Assembly: GCA_003216615.1 (NCBI GenBank)
Contig: QCIP01000002.1
Location: 62,001 to 126,000, forward strand
Length of the DNA: 64,000 bases
From: Prochlorococcus sp. AG-402-M15
GTDB taxonomy: Bacteria; Cyanobacteriota; Cyanobacteriia; PCC-6307; Cyanobiaceae
Direction of reading: 5' to 3'
Below the pieces are notes generated by a model, which did no database searches, was not told the DNA's origin, and saw nothing but the letters and a program-made list of their open reading frames with translations. Below, one piece after another: positions 1 through 6,426 of the stretch. Both the position numbers and the translations under genes were made by a program. Position 1 is the stretch's first letter. The number at the start of each line of letters is the position of its first letter.

Positions 1-372
1 TTGGTAAAAAACCAAAAGAGATGGAGGTTACTGAGAGATTTTAAAAAAGGCAAATTTTGCTTTTTGATCGGTGTTGATAATTGGTCAATTGAGTTACAAA
101 AAAGTGAATTTTATTCGCTTTATCTTTTACTTTTAAGAATTAAAAAACAAATATCAGATATCAAGAATGAATTAATGGATGAGGAATCTATCACTTTAGA
201 ATTAGAAATACAGCCTTGGTATGTTGAATTAAAAGGGAAAAAGGATGAATGGAGTTTAAGGTTCGTTTTTGAAAGCCAAGACCAAACTAGGTCGTTCGAA
301 ATGTATTGGCCGATACCAATTGCACAAATTTTATTAAATGAAATAAAAAACATGTGGGAATCAATGGATTAA
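1..372 (+). CDS. DUF1818 family protein (possibly 5'-truncated by window edge)
   Basis: A 123-residue cyanobacterial protein of unknown function. It matches the DUF1818 pattern: an early WRLLRD motif, then GVDNWSIEL near residue 24, and a central acidic/hydrophobic segment LELEIQPWYVEL. The frame opens at base 1 with TTG, so the true start may lie just upstream of the window. The length fits the usual ~120 residues, so little if anything is missing. No role is known for the family. Confidence 0.75.
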   Translation: MVKNQKRWRLLRDFKKGKFCFLIGVDNWSIELQKSEFYSLYLLLLRIKKQISDIKNELMDEESITLELEIQPWYVELKGKKDEWSLRFVFESQDQTRSFEMYWPIPIAQILLNEIKNMWESMD

Positions 373-374
373 AA

Positions 375-683
375 GATAAATAAAATTGGAAATTTTGGAA
401 AATATTTCCCCCTGCAAAAAAAAAAATTTCACATTTTTTCCACAACTTTTTTTAGAAAAGTATCTGATGACCTAAAGCATGTGGAAAACTTCTAATTTAT
501 TATAATTCTTTATATTTCAGTAAGATTTCATTTTCTAAAATCTATTTCCATGAACCCACCTTTTATAACTGAATTCTCATTAGTCTATTATCTGAGACTG
601 TTTCTCAATGATACATGTTGACGATTAAGTAATTTTGAAGAAAACTGGATCTTGTAGATTTAAATTTCACCAATTTCTTTGAT
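375..683. other. Intergenic, no gene seen
   Basis: About 310 bp of AT-rich sequence between the DUF1818 and DUF2811 genes. I see no convincing reading frame, no structured RNA and no strong terminator. The DUF2811 promoter presumably lies in its right half. Confidence 0.5.
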
Positions 684-935
684 ATGCAAGAGTTAAATTA
701 CGAAGTAGATTCAACAGTTTTAAATCATAAAGATGAAGTAATTAGTTTCAAATGTGAACTTCAGGAAAATCTTCAAAATGCCATGAAAGAATTTGTTGAG
801 GAACATCCAAATTGGGATCAATACAGGTTACTACAAGCTGCTATTGCAGGATTTTTGATGCAAAAAGGATTTCAAAATAGGGATTTAACAAGACTCTATA
901 TTGGAAATATGTTTTCAATGAATTTTAAGAACTAA
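684..935 (+). CDS. DUF2811 family protein
   Basis: An 83-residue small soluble protein typical of cyanobacteria. The DUF2811 signature is visible in the middle: an amphipathic region ending in EEHPNWDQYRLLQAA (residues ~39-53), followed by a helix and the LMQKGFQNRDL segment. The function is unknown. It converges on the EVE-domain gene with only 7 bp between the stops. Confidence 0.8.
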   Translation: MQELNYEVDSTVLNHKDEVISFKCELQENLQNAMKEFVEEHPNWDQYRLLQAAIAGFLMQKGFQNRDLTRLYIGNMFSMNFKN

Positions 936-942
936 ATATTTT

Positions 943-1401
943 TTATATTTTTTCTAGTAGTATTTTTGCAATATCATTTCTGACAGGTAATATAGACAAC
1001 CTATTTCCTTTTTTTACAACTAATAACTCATCCTCATTAAATAAAATCTTTAATTCAGGTAAACTTAAAATCTTATTTGACTTACAATTATATTTTACTT
1101 TTACACAATCCCATCTCGGATTATCAGGTTTCGATCTTGGATCAAAATATTTTGAATCTTTATCAAATTGAGTAGGGTCAACAATATTTAGATCTATTAC
1201 GTCCATAAGTCCCACAATTCCTGGGGGTTTACAGTTCGAATGATAGAAAAAAACCTTATCTCCTTTGTTCATTTTTCTCATAAAATTTCGAGCCTGATAA
1301 TTTCTTATTCCGTCCCACAAAGTTACACCTTCATTTTTTAATGTATCTATGCTGTAAGCATCAGGCTCACTTTTCATTAGCCAGTAATTAATGTTAGTCA
1401 T
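943..1401 (-). CDS. EVE domain-containing protein
   Basis: A 152-residue single-domain EVE protein (PUA-like fold, thymocyte nuclear protein 1 family). The N-terminus reads YWLMKSEPDAYSIDTL, followed by LWDGIRNYQARNFMR and GDKVFFYHSN, which are the diagnostic family motifs. EVE/PUA-like domains bind modified bases in nucleic acids, and the bacterial role is unclear. The first ~35 bp of this gene and ~140 bp upstream are duplicated at 2588-2762. Shorter copies of the YWLMK segment recur near 5.7 and 8.9 kb, so the gene's 5' end looks like a recombination target. Confidence 0.9.
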   Translation of the reverse strand: MTNINYWLMKSEPDAYSIDTLKNEGVTLWDGIRNYQARNFMRKMNKGDKVFFYHSNCKPPGIVGLMDVIDLNIVDPTQFDKDSKYFDPRSKPDNPRWDCVKVKYNCKSNKILSLPELKILFNEDELLVVKKGNRLSILPVRNDIAKILLEKI

Positions 1402-1541
1402 ATCAAGGATTTAGAAGAAAACTATAATGTGTGAACGGTGTGTGAACAGAATACTGAAAACGCTCAATTCTAGGTTAATTATCCATCAAATTATCTATTT
1501 AGGAAAGTGATAATGGGTAAGGGGGGTTAAAACAGTTTTGA
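1367..1541. repeat. Direct repeat, copy A (EVE 5' end plus upstream region)
   Basis: This ~175 bp covers the start of the EVE gene and its upstream DNA and is repeated at 2588-2762. The first third has diverged, but the portion from the tandem octamers onward is nearly identical. Copy A contains two octamers GTGTGAAC (1429-1436 and 1440-1447) separated by GGT, an 11-bp period. In copy A the EVE gene is intact, so this is probably the parental copy. Confidence 0.85.
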
Positions 1542-1546
1542 TCAAT

Positions 1547-1696
1547 TTAAGGATATAACTTCCTAATAGCATCTTTTTGTTCTTGCTTTTTTATGTCTTC
1601 AGCATCTAAAACAGGGCACGAGTTTTGATTTAGTGATAAGAGGAAAGTGCTTTTTTTGAATAGTTTGAAAAGTGGTGTAAGTAATAAGTTTTTCAT
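1547..1696 (-). CDS. Small hypothetical protein, 49 aa
   Basis: A short reading frame whose ATG directly follows the stop of the 71-aa gene (TAA immediately followed by ATG), suggesting translational coupling. The protein begins MKNLLLTPLFKLFKK, a basic amphipathic N-terminus, and ends with a charged segment. No family is recognised. It lies inside the segment bounded by the two EVE direct repeats. Confidence 0.5.
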   Translation of the reverse strand: MKNLLLTPLFKLFKKSTFLLSLNQNSCPVLDAEDIKKQEQKDAIRKLYP

Positions 1697-1912
1697 TTAT
1701 TCCCAAGTTTTCATATCAGAGAAGTCGCTTGCTATTGCATGAAGCATTCCTCCTACAAATGATCTAGGGCAACCAAGTTTGTTAACTAAAACTTCTGATT
1801 GTTTTTTGATATCTTCCCATGTAGGTCTGATATCCTCATTTATTTGTTTAAGGCTAGGTTTAAATTCTTCTGAATCATTCATATTAAAAGGTATTAACTT
1901 ATTAAAATTCAA
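1697..1912 (-). CDS. Hypothetical protein, up to 71 aa
   Basis: A small soluble protein with the central motif RPTWEDIKKQSE and a C-terminal CPRSFVGGMLHAIASD segment. The first ATG gives 71 residues; an internal ATG at 1882 (MNDSEEF) gives 61, and no Shine-Dalgarno sequence decides between them. It is followed without spacing by the 49-aa gene. No function can be assigned. Confidence 0.6.
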   Translation of the reverse strand: MNFNKLIPFNMNDSEEFKPSLKQINEDIRPTWEDIKKQSEVLVNKLGCPRSFVGGMLHAIASDFSDMKTWE

Positions 1913-1960
1913 ATGATAGTAAAGAAAATCTCATTTATTTAAATAAATATTCAATAAAAA

Positions 1961-2116
1961 TTACAAAATAAATTCTTTAGAAATTATTCTAAGCTGATTT
2001 AAATTCAGATTATTTAAATAATTATTTGCAATCAATTTTTCCTCATTAATTTCGAGATCTTTAATCTCAGAAATAATGCTATTAGATATTAAATCAATTA
2101 AATGTTCTTTATCCAT
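1961..2116 (-). CDS. Small conserved protein, 51 aa (MDK-HLIDLIS family)
   Basis: Begins MDKEHLIDLIS and ends QLRIISKEFIL. A paralog of equal length at 28161-28316 shares both ends (MDKDHLIDLIS ... QLRTMSKEFIL), which is strong evidence that both are translated genes. It is predicted soluble and helical with an acidic middle. The function is unknown. Confidence 0.7.
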   Translation of the reverse strand: MDKEHLIDLISNSIISEIKDLEINEEKLIANNYLNNLNLNQLRIISKEFIL

Positions 2117-2261
2117 GACTTATATATAAACCCAAAACAAACATTATTTATTTAAAGTCTTCAACTCAACATATAAGTAAAAATACTCAGATAAATAGCA
2201 AACTTATAGGTTTGCTAAATCAAGTTACCTAAACTTGTCATGAATATATTTTATCGGTATA

Positions 2262-2345
2262 AGTGGTCTAAGGACTTGTCCTTTTTGTAAGGACTTGAGC
2301 CTAGCGGTTTCAAGGTTAACCCCGCACTCCTGCACACGAGTAGAG
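2262..2345. ncRNA. GC-rich structured element, candidate small RNA
   Basis: This stretch is conspicuously GC-richer than its surroundings and contains several short hairpins: a perfect palindrome AAGGACTTGTCCTT, a GGTT/AACC stem and an ACTC/GAGT stem. A terminator-like hairpin lies ~140 bp downstream on the plus strand. The minus strand is also open for ~40 codons (TARLKSLQKGQVLRPLIPIK) but only with TTG or GTG starts, so a small coding gene is the alternative. I recognise no RNA family. Confidence 0.3.
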
Positions 2346-2365
2346 TACAAAAACCTTTTTAATTA

Positions 2366-2437
2366 ATGAAGATTACTTCCAAGACACTTAGCTTGCTACT
2401 TAATGTAGTTTTTGTGCTTTGTGTCTTTGTTATTTAA
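2366..2437 (+). CDS. Possible 23-aa membrane peptide
   Basis: A tiny frame encoding MKITSKTLSLLL followed by a run of hydrophobic residues (VVFVLCVFVI), which could form a single membrane helix. It lies between the GC-rich element and a terminator-like hairpin, so it could be the product of that transcript. There is no homology or ribosome-binding evidence. Confidence 0.25.
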   Translation: MKITSKTLSLLLNVVFVLCVFVI

Positions 2438-2485
2438 AAGCTATTCATCAAAAGAGATTAATAGTTTCAGGGTTTTCTTACTTCG

Positions 2486-2513
2486 AACCGAACGTAATAT
2501 CGGTTAGTTTTTT
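2486..2513 (+). terminator. Rho-independent terminator-like hairpin
   Basis: A six-base stem AACCGA/TCGGTT with an 8-base loop, followed after two bases by a run of T. It would end a plus-strand transcript running through 2.26-2.44 kb. Confidence 0.5.
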
Positions 2514-2550
2514 AGTCTTTAAAAGTGTGAATAAAGTGTGAATAGAAAAT

Positions 2551-2622
2551 TTAGAATTCTTGAAATCCCAGTAATAGCCAGACGGGTTCACTTTTCATTA
2601 GCCAGTAGTTAATTTCAGTCAT
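2551..2622 (-). pseudogene. Truncated 5' fragment of the EVE-domain gene
   Basis: The frame begins MTEINYWLMKSEP, matching the intact EVE protein's first residues (MTNINYWLMKSEP). It then diverges completely into VWLLLGFQ and stops after 23 codons. The break falls right after the SEP codons. The fragment adjoins copy B of the direct repeat and is flanked on its other side by tandem GTGTGAAT octamers at 2525-2543. It is probably a relic of recombination within the EVE gene. Confidence 0.7.
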
Positions 2623-2762
2623 ATCAATTAGTTATAAGAAAATTACAATGTGTGAACGGTGTGTGAACAGAATACTGAAAACGCTCAATTCTAGGTTCAT
2701 TATCCATCAAATTTCCTTTTTAGGAAAGTGATAATGGGTAAGGGGGTTAAAACAGTTTTAAA
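2588..2762. repeat. Direct repeat, copy B (EVE 5' end plus upstream region)
   Basis: Second copy of the 175-bp block at 1367-1541, in the same orientation. The GTGTGAAC octamers recur at 2650-2657 and 2661-2668, and the ~100 bp that follow differ from copy A by only a few bases. Such high identity in AT-rich spacer DNA implies recent duplication or ongoing homogenisation. Confidence 0.85.
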
Positions 2763-2774
2763 CAACTTTTAATT

Positions 2775-3092
2775 ATGAAAAAACTTCTTTTGATAGTATT
2801 TTCTTTATCTTTTCTCTCCTCATGCAGTAATGATAAAGATTTTTCTCTTACCAAAGACAATGCTTTAATTAGTTGCGGTGGGAAATCTCGTATTATTGAA
2901 AATGAAAATGAAGAGATAATCAATACAGAAGTGAAGGACTTAATAGATGGAATAGGCAAGTATGTGGAATTTACAGTTATAGAAACGGATAAGAAAGGTG
3001 GAAAATATAGAATAATTAATTGTTTCCCAAGTGAAGAACCACAAGATTCAATAATAAAAACTATAAAAACAAATTATAAATTGAATAATTAA
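2775..3092 (+). CDS. Putative lipoprotein, 105 aa
   Basis: The N-terminus is a type II signal peptide: MKKLLLIVF, a hydrophobic stretch, then the lipobox LSSC with the lipidated cysteine at residue 17. The mature part is hydrophilic and contains two further cysteines (ALISCGGKSR and RIINCFPSEE) that could form a disulfide. No family is recognised. The gene starts immediately after direct repeat B, whose right end may carry its promoter. Confidence 0.7.
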   Translation: MKKLLLIVFSLSFLSSCSNDKDFSLTKDNALISCGGKSRIIENENEEIINTEVKDLIDGIGKYVEFTVIETDKKGGKYRIINCFPSEEPQDSIIKTIKTNYKLNN

Positions 3093-3149
3093 AAGATTTT
3101 TTGGAGTGAGGGACTTGCATTTAAAGAAAATAAAGGGAATATAAAGAAA

Positions 3150-3344
3150 ATGATAATTCCAATGGAATCAATTAAAACCCCAAAAAGAATTATTAAGAAA
3201 CAGCTTAAAAATGTTAATAAAGCAATTATTGAAATTGCAGAAATGAAATTTGTAAATATTGAAGAAAAAGAAGAAAAATTAGACGCTCTTGTTTTTTTGA
3301 AGAATCAAATATTGAGGAAGGCGGAGAAGTTAGAAATAAAATAA
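3150..3344 (+). CDS. Hypothetical helical protein, 64 aa
   Basis: A lysine- and glutamate-rich protein with heptad-like hydrophobic spacing through IIEIAEMKFVNIEEKEEK, suggesting a short coiled coil. It is predicted soluble and cytoplasmic. There is no recognised family. An internal ATG (MESIKTPKRI) five codons in is an alternative start. Confidence 0.55.
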   Translation: MIIPMESIKTPKRIIKKQLKNVNKAIIEIAEMKFVNIEEKEEKLDALVFLKNQILRKAEKLEIK

Positions 3345-3372
3345 CTACATAATTGTAGATATTAAATCGTTA

Positions 3373-3615
3373 CTATTTTGTATCAGCTACATTCTTAAAG
3401 AAATCACAATAAGTCATCAATTCTGATTCAGTTTCAATTTTGAGATTTAAATCATTAATTGCTTTCTTGGTATCAATTCTGTAGCCATACCAATCTAAAC
3501 AAACTTCTCTCTGTCTTTGGGTGTCAGAAATCTCAGGGGTATCTAATTTATTCGATGTATTGGCACAACCCCATATCAAAGCCATCAATGGGATAAATAA
3601 AATTAAGCGTTTCAT
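3373..3615 (-). CDS. Putative lipoprotein, 80 aa
   Basis: MKRLILFIPLMALIWGC is a lipoprotein signal peptide with lipobox IWGC and lipidated cysteine 17. The short mature domain has two more cysteines (REVCLDW and LMTYCDFF). Its start overlaps the stop of the upstream membrane-protein gene by 4 bp (ATGA), so the two are probably co-translated. The function is unknown. Confidence 0.7.
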   Translation of the reverse strand: MKRLILFIPLMALIWGCANTSNKLDTPEISDTQRQREVCLDWYGYRIDTKKAINDLNLKIETESELMTYCDFFKNVADTK

Positions 3616-4007
3616 TTTTTCCTTTTAACTAATCCATAAGTACAAAATATAGGGTTCAATATTAAAACAACCCAAAAAGGAGGTGGAGGACCTCCATCAA
3701 CAATTGTTCCAGCATTAAAAGTATTGAATAAGGCTACTGCTAATAAACAAGCCATTAAAGCTAGTTCACCTGATAAAACTTTTTTTAAAGATTTTTTATC
3801 TTTGATAGAGCTGCAAATAATCAATAAGAAACCTATCCCTAAATTACTAGCTGCTACAACATCTGCAGTCCCTCTTACAAGAAGCAATGTTTCACTTGAA
3901 GTGTTGCCTGCGATAGTTTCCACAGAAAAAATTAGTAGGAAAATAATTAATAATCCCAATAGGATATGAAGACTCCCAGTAGTTATTAAAATATTTTTTA
4001 ACTTCAT
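3612..4007 (-). CDS. Four-helix membrane protein, 131 aa
   Basis: Hydrophobic segments at about residues 8-30, 50-68, 80-98 and 108-126 indicate four membrane helices. A GGPPPPFW loop precedes the last one. Upstream of the ATG the minus strand reads AAGGAG-like sequence within the spacer, a reasonable ribosome-binding site. It is the first gene of a two-gene operon with the 80-aa lipoprotein. No family is assigned. Confidence 0.7.
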   Translation of the reverse strand: MKLKNILITTGSLHILLGLLIIFLLIFSVETIAGNTSSETLLLVRGTADVVAASNLGIGFLLIICSSIKDKKSLKKVLSGELALMACLLAVALFNTFNAGTIVDGGPPPPFWVVLILNPIFCTYGLVKRKK

Positions 4008-4177
4008 AGTAAAAAGGAGCTAATTTCTCCTTATTTTAGTTCGACTGTCAATTGAAGTATGTAAAACTACTTGACCTAAACCTTTAAAAATATTTTTGTG
4101 CAGATACGTAATAAAATACATTTATGTAACAATAATGTATAGATTTAATATAAATATAAGCATAAATGCCCAATTTC

Positions 4178-4206
4178 TTTACATAAATTAATATTAGTGT
4201 TACATT
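4178..4206 (+). promoter_or_regulatory. Shared hli promoter, copy 1
   Basis: TTTACA (4178-4183) and TACATT (4201-4206) are separated by exactly 17 bp, a sigma-70-type arrangement. Nearly the same bases, including the spacer, precede hli genes at 22567-22595 and on the minus strand at 23757-23785. The sequence after the -10 box (ATTAGTTTACG) is also partly conserved. It would drive the eight-gene hli micro-operon. Confidence 0.7.
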
Positions 4207-4233
4207 AGTTTACGTAAATTACTCTTTATAAAA

Positions 4234-4341
4234 ATGACCCCTGAAGCAGAAAGATTTAACGGTTGGGCAGCAATGCTCGGTTTCGTTGCAGCAGTTGGCG
4301 CATACGTAACAACTGGTCAAATTATTCCTGGTTGGTTCTAA
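4234..4341 (+). CDS. hli: High-light-inducible protein, 35 aa
   Basis: A minimal one-helix Hli protein of the chlorophyll a/b-binding superfamily. ERFNGWAAMLGF carries the ExxNGxxAMxGF chlorophyll-binding signature, and the protein ends TTGQIIPGWF. Hli proteins bind chlorophyll and carotenoid in the thylakoid and protect photosystems under excess light. It differs by one residue (Trp/Leu) from the product at 23627-23734. Its stop TAA overlaps the ATG of the next hli by one base. First gene of the micro-operon. Confidence 0.95.
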   Translation: MTPEAERFNGWAAMLGFVAAVGAYVTTGQIIPGWF

Positions 4342-4475
4342 TGACAAACACAAAAACAGTTGAGAAGGAAAAGGTTATAGCTGAGAAGCTTAACGGAAGA
4401 TTTGCAATGATGGGCTTTATTGCTCTTGTTGGTGCTTATCTGACAACAGGTCAAATTATTCCTGGCTTTGTGTAA
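4341..4475 (+). CDS. hli: High-light-inducible protein, 44 aa
   Basis: One-helix Hli protein with EKLNGRFAMMGFIALVGAY as the chlorophyll-binding helix and a TTGQIIPGFV end. The N-terminus is lysine/glutamate rich. I chose the ATG that overlaps the previous stop by one base; longer upstream extensions in this frame merely read through the first hli gene. Paralog of 23487-23627, which also follows a 35-aa hli with a 1-bp overlap. Confidence 0.95.
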   Translation: MTNTKTVEKEKVIAEKLNGRFAMMGFIALVGAYLTTGQIIPGFV

Positions 4476-4657
4476 TGCTTGAGGCAGGAATTAACACTTG
4501 GATTAACACTATACTTTTTCCTTTTATGCCAGTCATAACAGTATTTATTGTTAGTGCGTTAATGTTGAATGATTTGCCATGGAATGATGACGACGACGAT
4601 GATGATGGCGGTGGATTAATCTCACCGGTGTATAACTACGTTCCCCAAGGGGCTTAG
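4475..4657 (+). CDS. Poly-aspartate small membrane protein, 60 aa
   Basis: A hydrophobic helix (about residues 12-32) is followed by PWNDDDDDDDGGGLISP, a run of seven aspartates then three glycines. The ATG overlaps the preceding hli stop by one base. Two other proteins in the window share the layout of a helix, an Asp run, GG and then a leucine/isoleucine pair: 30537-30716 and 31846-31980. The acidic patch could bind divalent metal, but this is inference. No named family is known to me. Confidence 0.8.
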   Translation: MLEAGINTWINTILFPFMPVITVFIVSALMLNDLPWNDDDDDDDGGGLISPVYNYVPQGA

Positions 4658-4672
4658 AGGATATATATCAAA

Positions 4673-4786
4673 ATGATTTTTATCTCATCTTTATTTAACT
4701 CAGTCCCTTCAAGTGCTAAAGACCTTTTAGAATTTGGTTTCTTTCTTACTGTGGGTATTACAGCAGGAAAAGTAGGACTTTTATGA
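4673..4786 (+). CDS. Small membrane protein, 37 aa
   Basis: Encodes MIFISSLFNSVPSS followed by a hydrophobic segment FGFFLTVGITAGKVGLL. The stop overlaps the next start by 4 bp (ATGA). It is supported mainly by its place in a tightly packed collinear series of micro-genes between one promoter and one terminator. Confidence 0.6.
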   Translation: MIFISSLFNSVPSSAKDLLEFGFFLTVGITAGKVGLL

Positions 4787-4869
4787 AAACATTTCTAATT
4801 GCCATATCGCTATTTGGAATTGCAATAATAACTACTGCGATATCACCAAGTATTGCTTACGCAAAATAA
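4783..4869 (+). CDS. 28-aa protein resembling a bare signal peptide
   Basis: The whole product looks like a signal peptide: MKTFLIAISLFGIAIITT, then SIAYAK, with an Ala-x-Ala cleavage-type motif one residue from the end. It overlaps the preceding gene by 4 bp. It could instead be a single-span thylakoid peptide. A frameshifted longer gene is possible, but no secreted domain follows in any frame. Confidence 0.5.
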   Translation: MKTFLIAISLFGIAIITTAISPSIAYAK

Positions 4870-4905
4870 AAATTTTAATCACTCTTATTAACAAACAATT
4901 AAAAA

Positions 4906-5034
4906 ATGGAAAACTCAAAATCAACTTATTGGCAAAATGCCGAGAGAACCAATGGAAGAATGGCAATGATGGGTTTATTTGCATTGGTTGTAAACTACGG
5001 TCTTTTTGGCTGGATCATCCCAGGTATTTTTTAA
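4906..5034 (+). CDS. hli: High-light-inducible protein, 42 aa
   Basis: A divergent Hli: ERTNGRMAMMGLFALVVNY contains the chlorophyll-binding ExxNGxxAM signature, but the helix ends in NYGLFGWIIPGIF rather than the usual TTGQIIPG. Unlike its neighbours it has a 36-bp leader. Third hli of the same transcript; the next gene starts one base after its stop. Confidence 0.92.
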   Translation: MENSKSTYWQNAERTNGRMAMMGLFALVVNYGLFGWIIPGIF

Positions 5035-5035
5035 A

Positions 5036-5125
5036 ATGAATATAGACATTTTCTTAATCTCCTTCTTTACATATCTATTAGTGCCAGTGGTAATGATAGC
5101 TAAAGGAAAAAAAGCAACTAATTAA
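5036..5125 (+). CDS. Small membrane protein, 29 aa
   Basis: MNIDIFLISFFTYLLVPVV forms one membrane helix followed by a basic tail (AKGKKATN). It starts one base after the third hli gene and is followed four bases later by the 59-aa gene. It has the typical positive-inside layout of a single-span photosystem-associated peptide, but its function is unknown. Confidence 0.6.
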   Translation: MNIDIFLISFFTYLLVPVVMIAKGKKATN

Positions 5126-5129
5126 AAAA

Positions 5130-5309
5130 ATGAATTTAGGTATTCTTTTTCTCTTAGTTAACGCAACTGGATCAATAACTTTATCCGAATTGGATTGGAT
5201 TGCAGATCATCAATCAGAATTTTCAAGGTTAGATATGGCATTAGTTTTAAAAATTGGTCGCCTTATGGATGAAGGAATAATAGAACTGGATTGTAGATTG
5301 CCAGCATAA
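5130..5309 (+). CDS. Small conserved protein, 59 aa
   Basis: A short hydrophobic N-terminus is followed by a soluble helical region, LSELDWIADHQSEFSRLDMA, then LKIGRLMDEGIIELDC. The pattern resembles small proteins often found beside hli genes in Prochlorococcus (from memory, not checked). Last gene before the terminator. Confidence 0.7.
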   Translation: MNLGILFLLVNATGSITLSELDWIADHQSEFSRLDMALVLKIGRLMDEGIIELDCRLPA

Positions 5310-5334
5310 ATGTTTAAAATTATATCGTCATGAG

Positions 5335-5369
5335 AGCTTGCTTTTAGGGATATAAGCGAGCTTTTTTTG
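5335..5369 (+). terminator. Terminator of the hli micro-operon
   Basis: An AGCTTGCT/AGCGAGCT stem (one G-T wobble) followed by seven T, located 25 bp after the last stop. It defines the 3' end of the eight-gene transcript. Confidence 0.8.
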
Positions 5370-5447
5370 TTTTCTATCTGTGAAGAGTGTGTTCATTAAA
5401 AAAAGTTATAAAGTTAATTATTAGCTATTAATAAATAAAGGATATTA

Positions 5448-5609
5448 ATGAACCTAAAAATCAATATAAATTTTTTAGAAAAATATTTAGCTTACTTAAT
5501 AAATGAACTTGAATATAAGCGGATTACAAAAAATTTAAAAGAATATGATTTAATGGCGGACGTTGATGATCAAAGATTTCATCATTTTAGATCTACTATC
5601 AATCAATAA
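5448..5609 (+). CDS. Hypothetical protein, 53 aa
   Basis: A soluble, charged, helical protein (FLEKYLAYLINELEYKRITK) ending in a histidine-containing segment QRFHHFRST. An upstream AAGGATATT could serve as ribosome-binding site. No family is recognised. The stop lies directly before the octamer repeat C. Confidence 0.5.
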   Translation: MNLKININFLEKYLAYLINELEYKRITKNLKEYDLMADVDDQRFHHFRSTINQ

Positions 5610-5612
5610 AAA

Positions 5613-5767
5613 GTTCGAATGAGGTTCGAATAGAATTTTTGAAAAAAAATAAAAAACCTGATATGACTAGCAAAATGCATCTCGCTCGTTTTCCATTAGC
5701 CAGTAGTTAGGTTCCTTTTGGGGTATGGGATCTCGGCGAAATTATGTAGTTCGAATGAAGTTAGAAT
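5613..5767. repeat. EVE-core repeat, copy C, with tandem octamers on both sides
   Basis: GTTCGAAT occurs at 5613-5620 and 5624-5631 (11-bp period). The core TTTTCCATTAGCCAGTAGTTA (5689-5709) is the reverse complement of the EVE gene's NYWLM codons. A second pair follows, GTTCGAAT at 5749-5756 and GTTAGAAT at 5760-5767. The layout matches copy B, but the octamer sequence differs (GTTCGAAT instead of GTGTGAAT/C). Confidence 0.7.
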
Positions 5768-5787
5768 ATCTCTCAAGTCATAAATTT

Positions 5788-5892
5788 ATGAATCAAATCA
5801 GTTTATTGATGAACTCTGCCCCAAGATATTTGATTGCGTTCACATTCTTTGTGGCTGTTGGTTTTACTGCAGCATTTTTTGGATTAATTTAG
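5788..5892 (+). CDS. Small membrane protein, 34 aa
   Basis: A single hydrophobic helix (YLIAFTFFVAVGFTAAFFG) preceded by a short polar N-terminus with one arginine. Nothing else is identifiable. It begins just after repeat C. Confidence 0.5.
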   Translation: MNQISLLMNSAPRYLIAFTFFVAVGFTAAFFGLI

Positions 5893-5928
5893 TTATAGAA
5901 AATTTACCCATTCTTTTTTTTCTCCTAA

Positions 5929-6000
5929 CCTTTTCAAGTCTTTCTTTCTTTCTTTTATGTGATGGCTTGCTTATGGAGAGATTTAATTAATCAAAAGTAA
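5929..6000 (+). pseudogene. Decayed copy of a 31-aa membrane-peptide gene
   Basis: In frame this reads FLSFFYVMACLWRDLINQK then stop, clearly related to FLFIYIMALFWRDLPNQKK at the end of the product of 30012-30107. No start codon is available at the matching position, since a stop precedes the homologous region. It is probably a degenerate paralog. Confidence 0.45.
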
Positions 6001-6016
6001 AAAAAGTTTTTTTAAA

Positions 6017-6160
6017 TTACCTTTTATAGATAAATTTTTGAATGTCTTCGAATATGTTAGATTTTGATCTAAAAAATCCATTACTTTTTAAATAAGATTT
6101 TCCTTTCTCTATATTTTCAATTCTTTTTTCATAAGAATTTTCATCTAAATCTTTTTGCAT
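6017..6160 (-). CDS. Hypothetical protein, 47 aa
   Basis: A highly charged soluble protein: MQKDLDENSYEKRIENIEKG, then a basic C-terminus ending FIYKR. It is open throughout, with a clean codon pattern. The function is unknown. Confidence 0.5.
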   Translation of the reverse strand: MQKDLDENSYEKRIENIEKGKSYLKSNGFFRSKSNIFEDIQKFIYKR

Positions 6161-6426
6161 AAAAAAAAATAGTTGGAACCTCATTCTGAATAGTGCTCAC
6201 AAAAAAGCGGTTACCTTTAATACAAAATTTCAAATCTTTATTGAATTGCTTCTCATTCAAACTAAAGATCTAATAAAAAAGTTTCTTTCTTAAATTTCTA
6301 ATATTATTAATTAAAAATAAATTAAAAATAAAATTTTTAAAAAAAATGTGATTTAGGTAGGAAATACTACATCAATTACCTATTAGGATTAATTAATTTG
6401 TAAATATAAATCTATTTCGCATAATT

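Noticed and set aside
5613-5631. GTTCGAAT repeats as tRNA T-loop fragments
   Set aside because: The octamer resembles the T-loop GGTTCGAATCC, but no acceptor stem or other tRNA part accompanies any copy, and other copies read GTGTGAAC, which is not T-loop-like.
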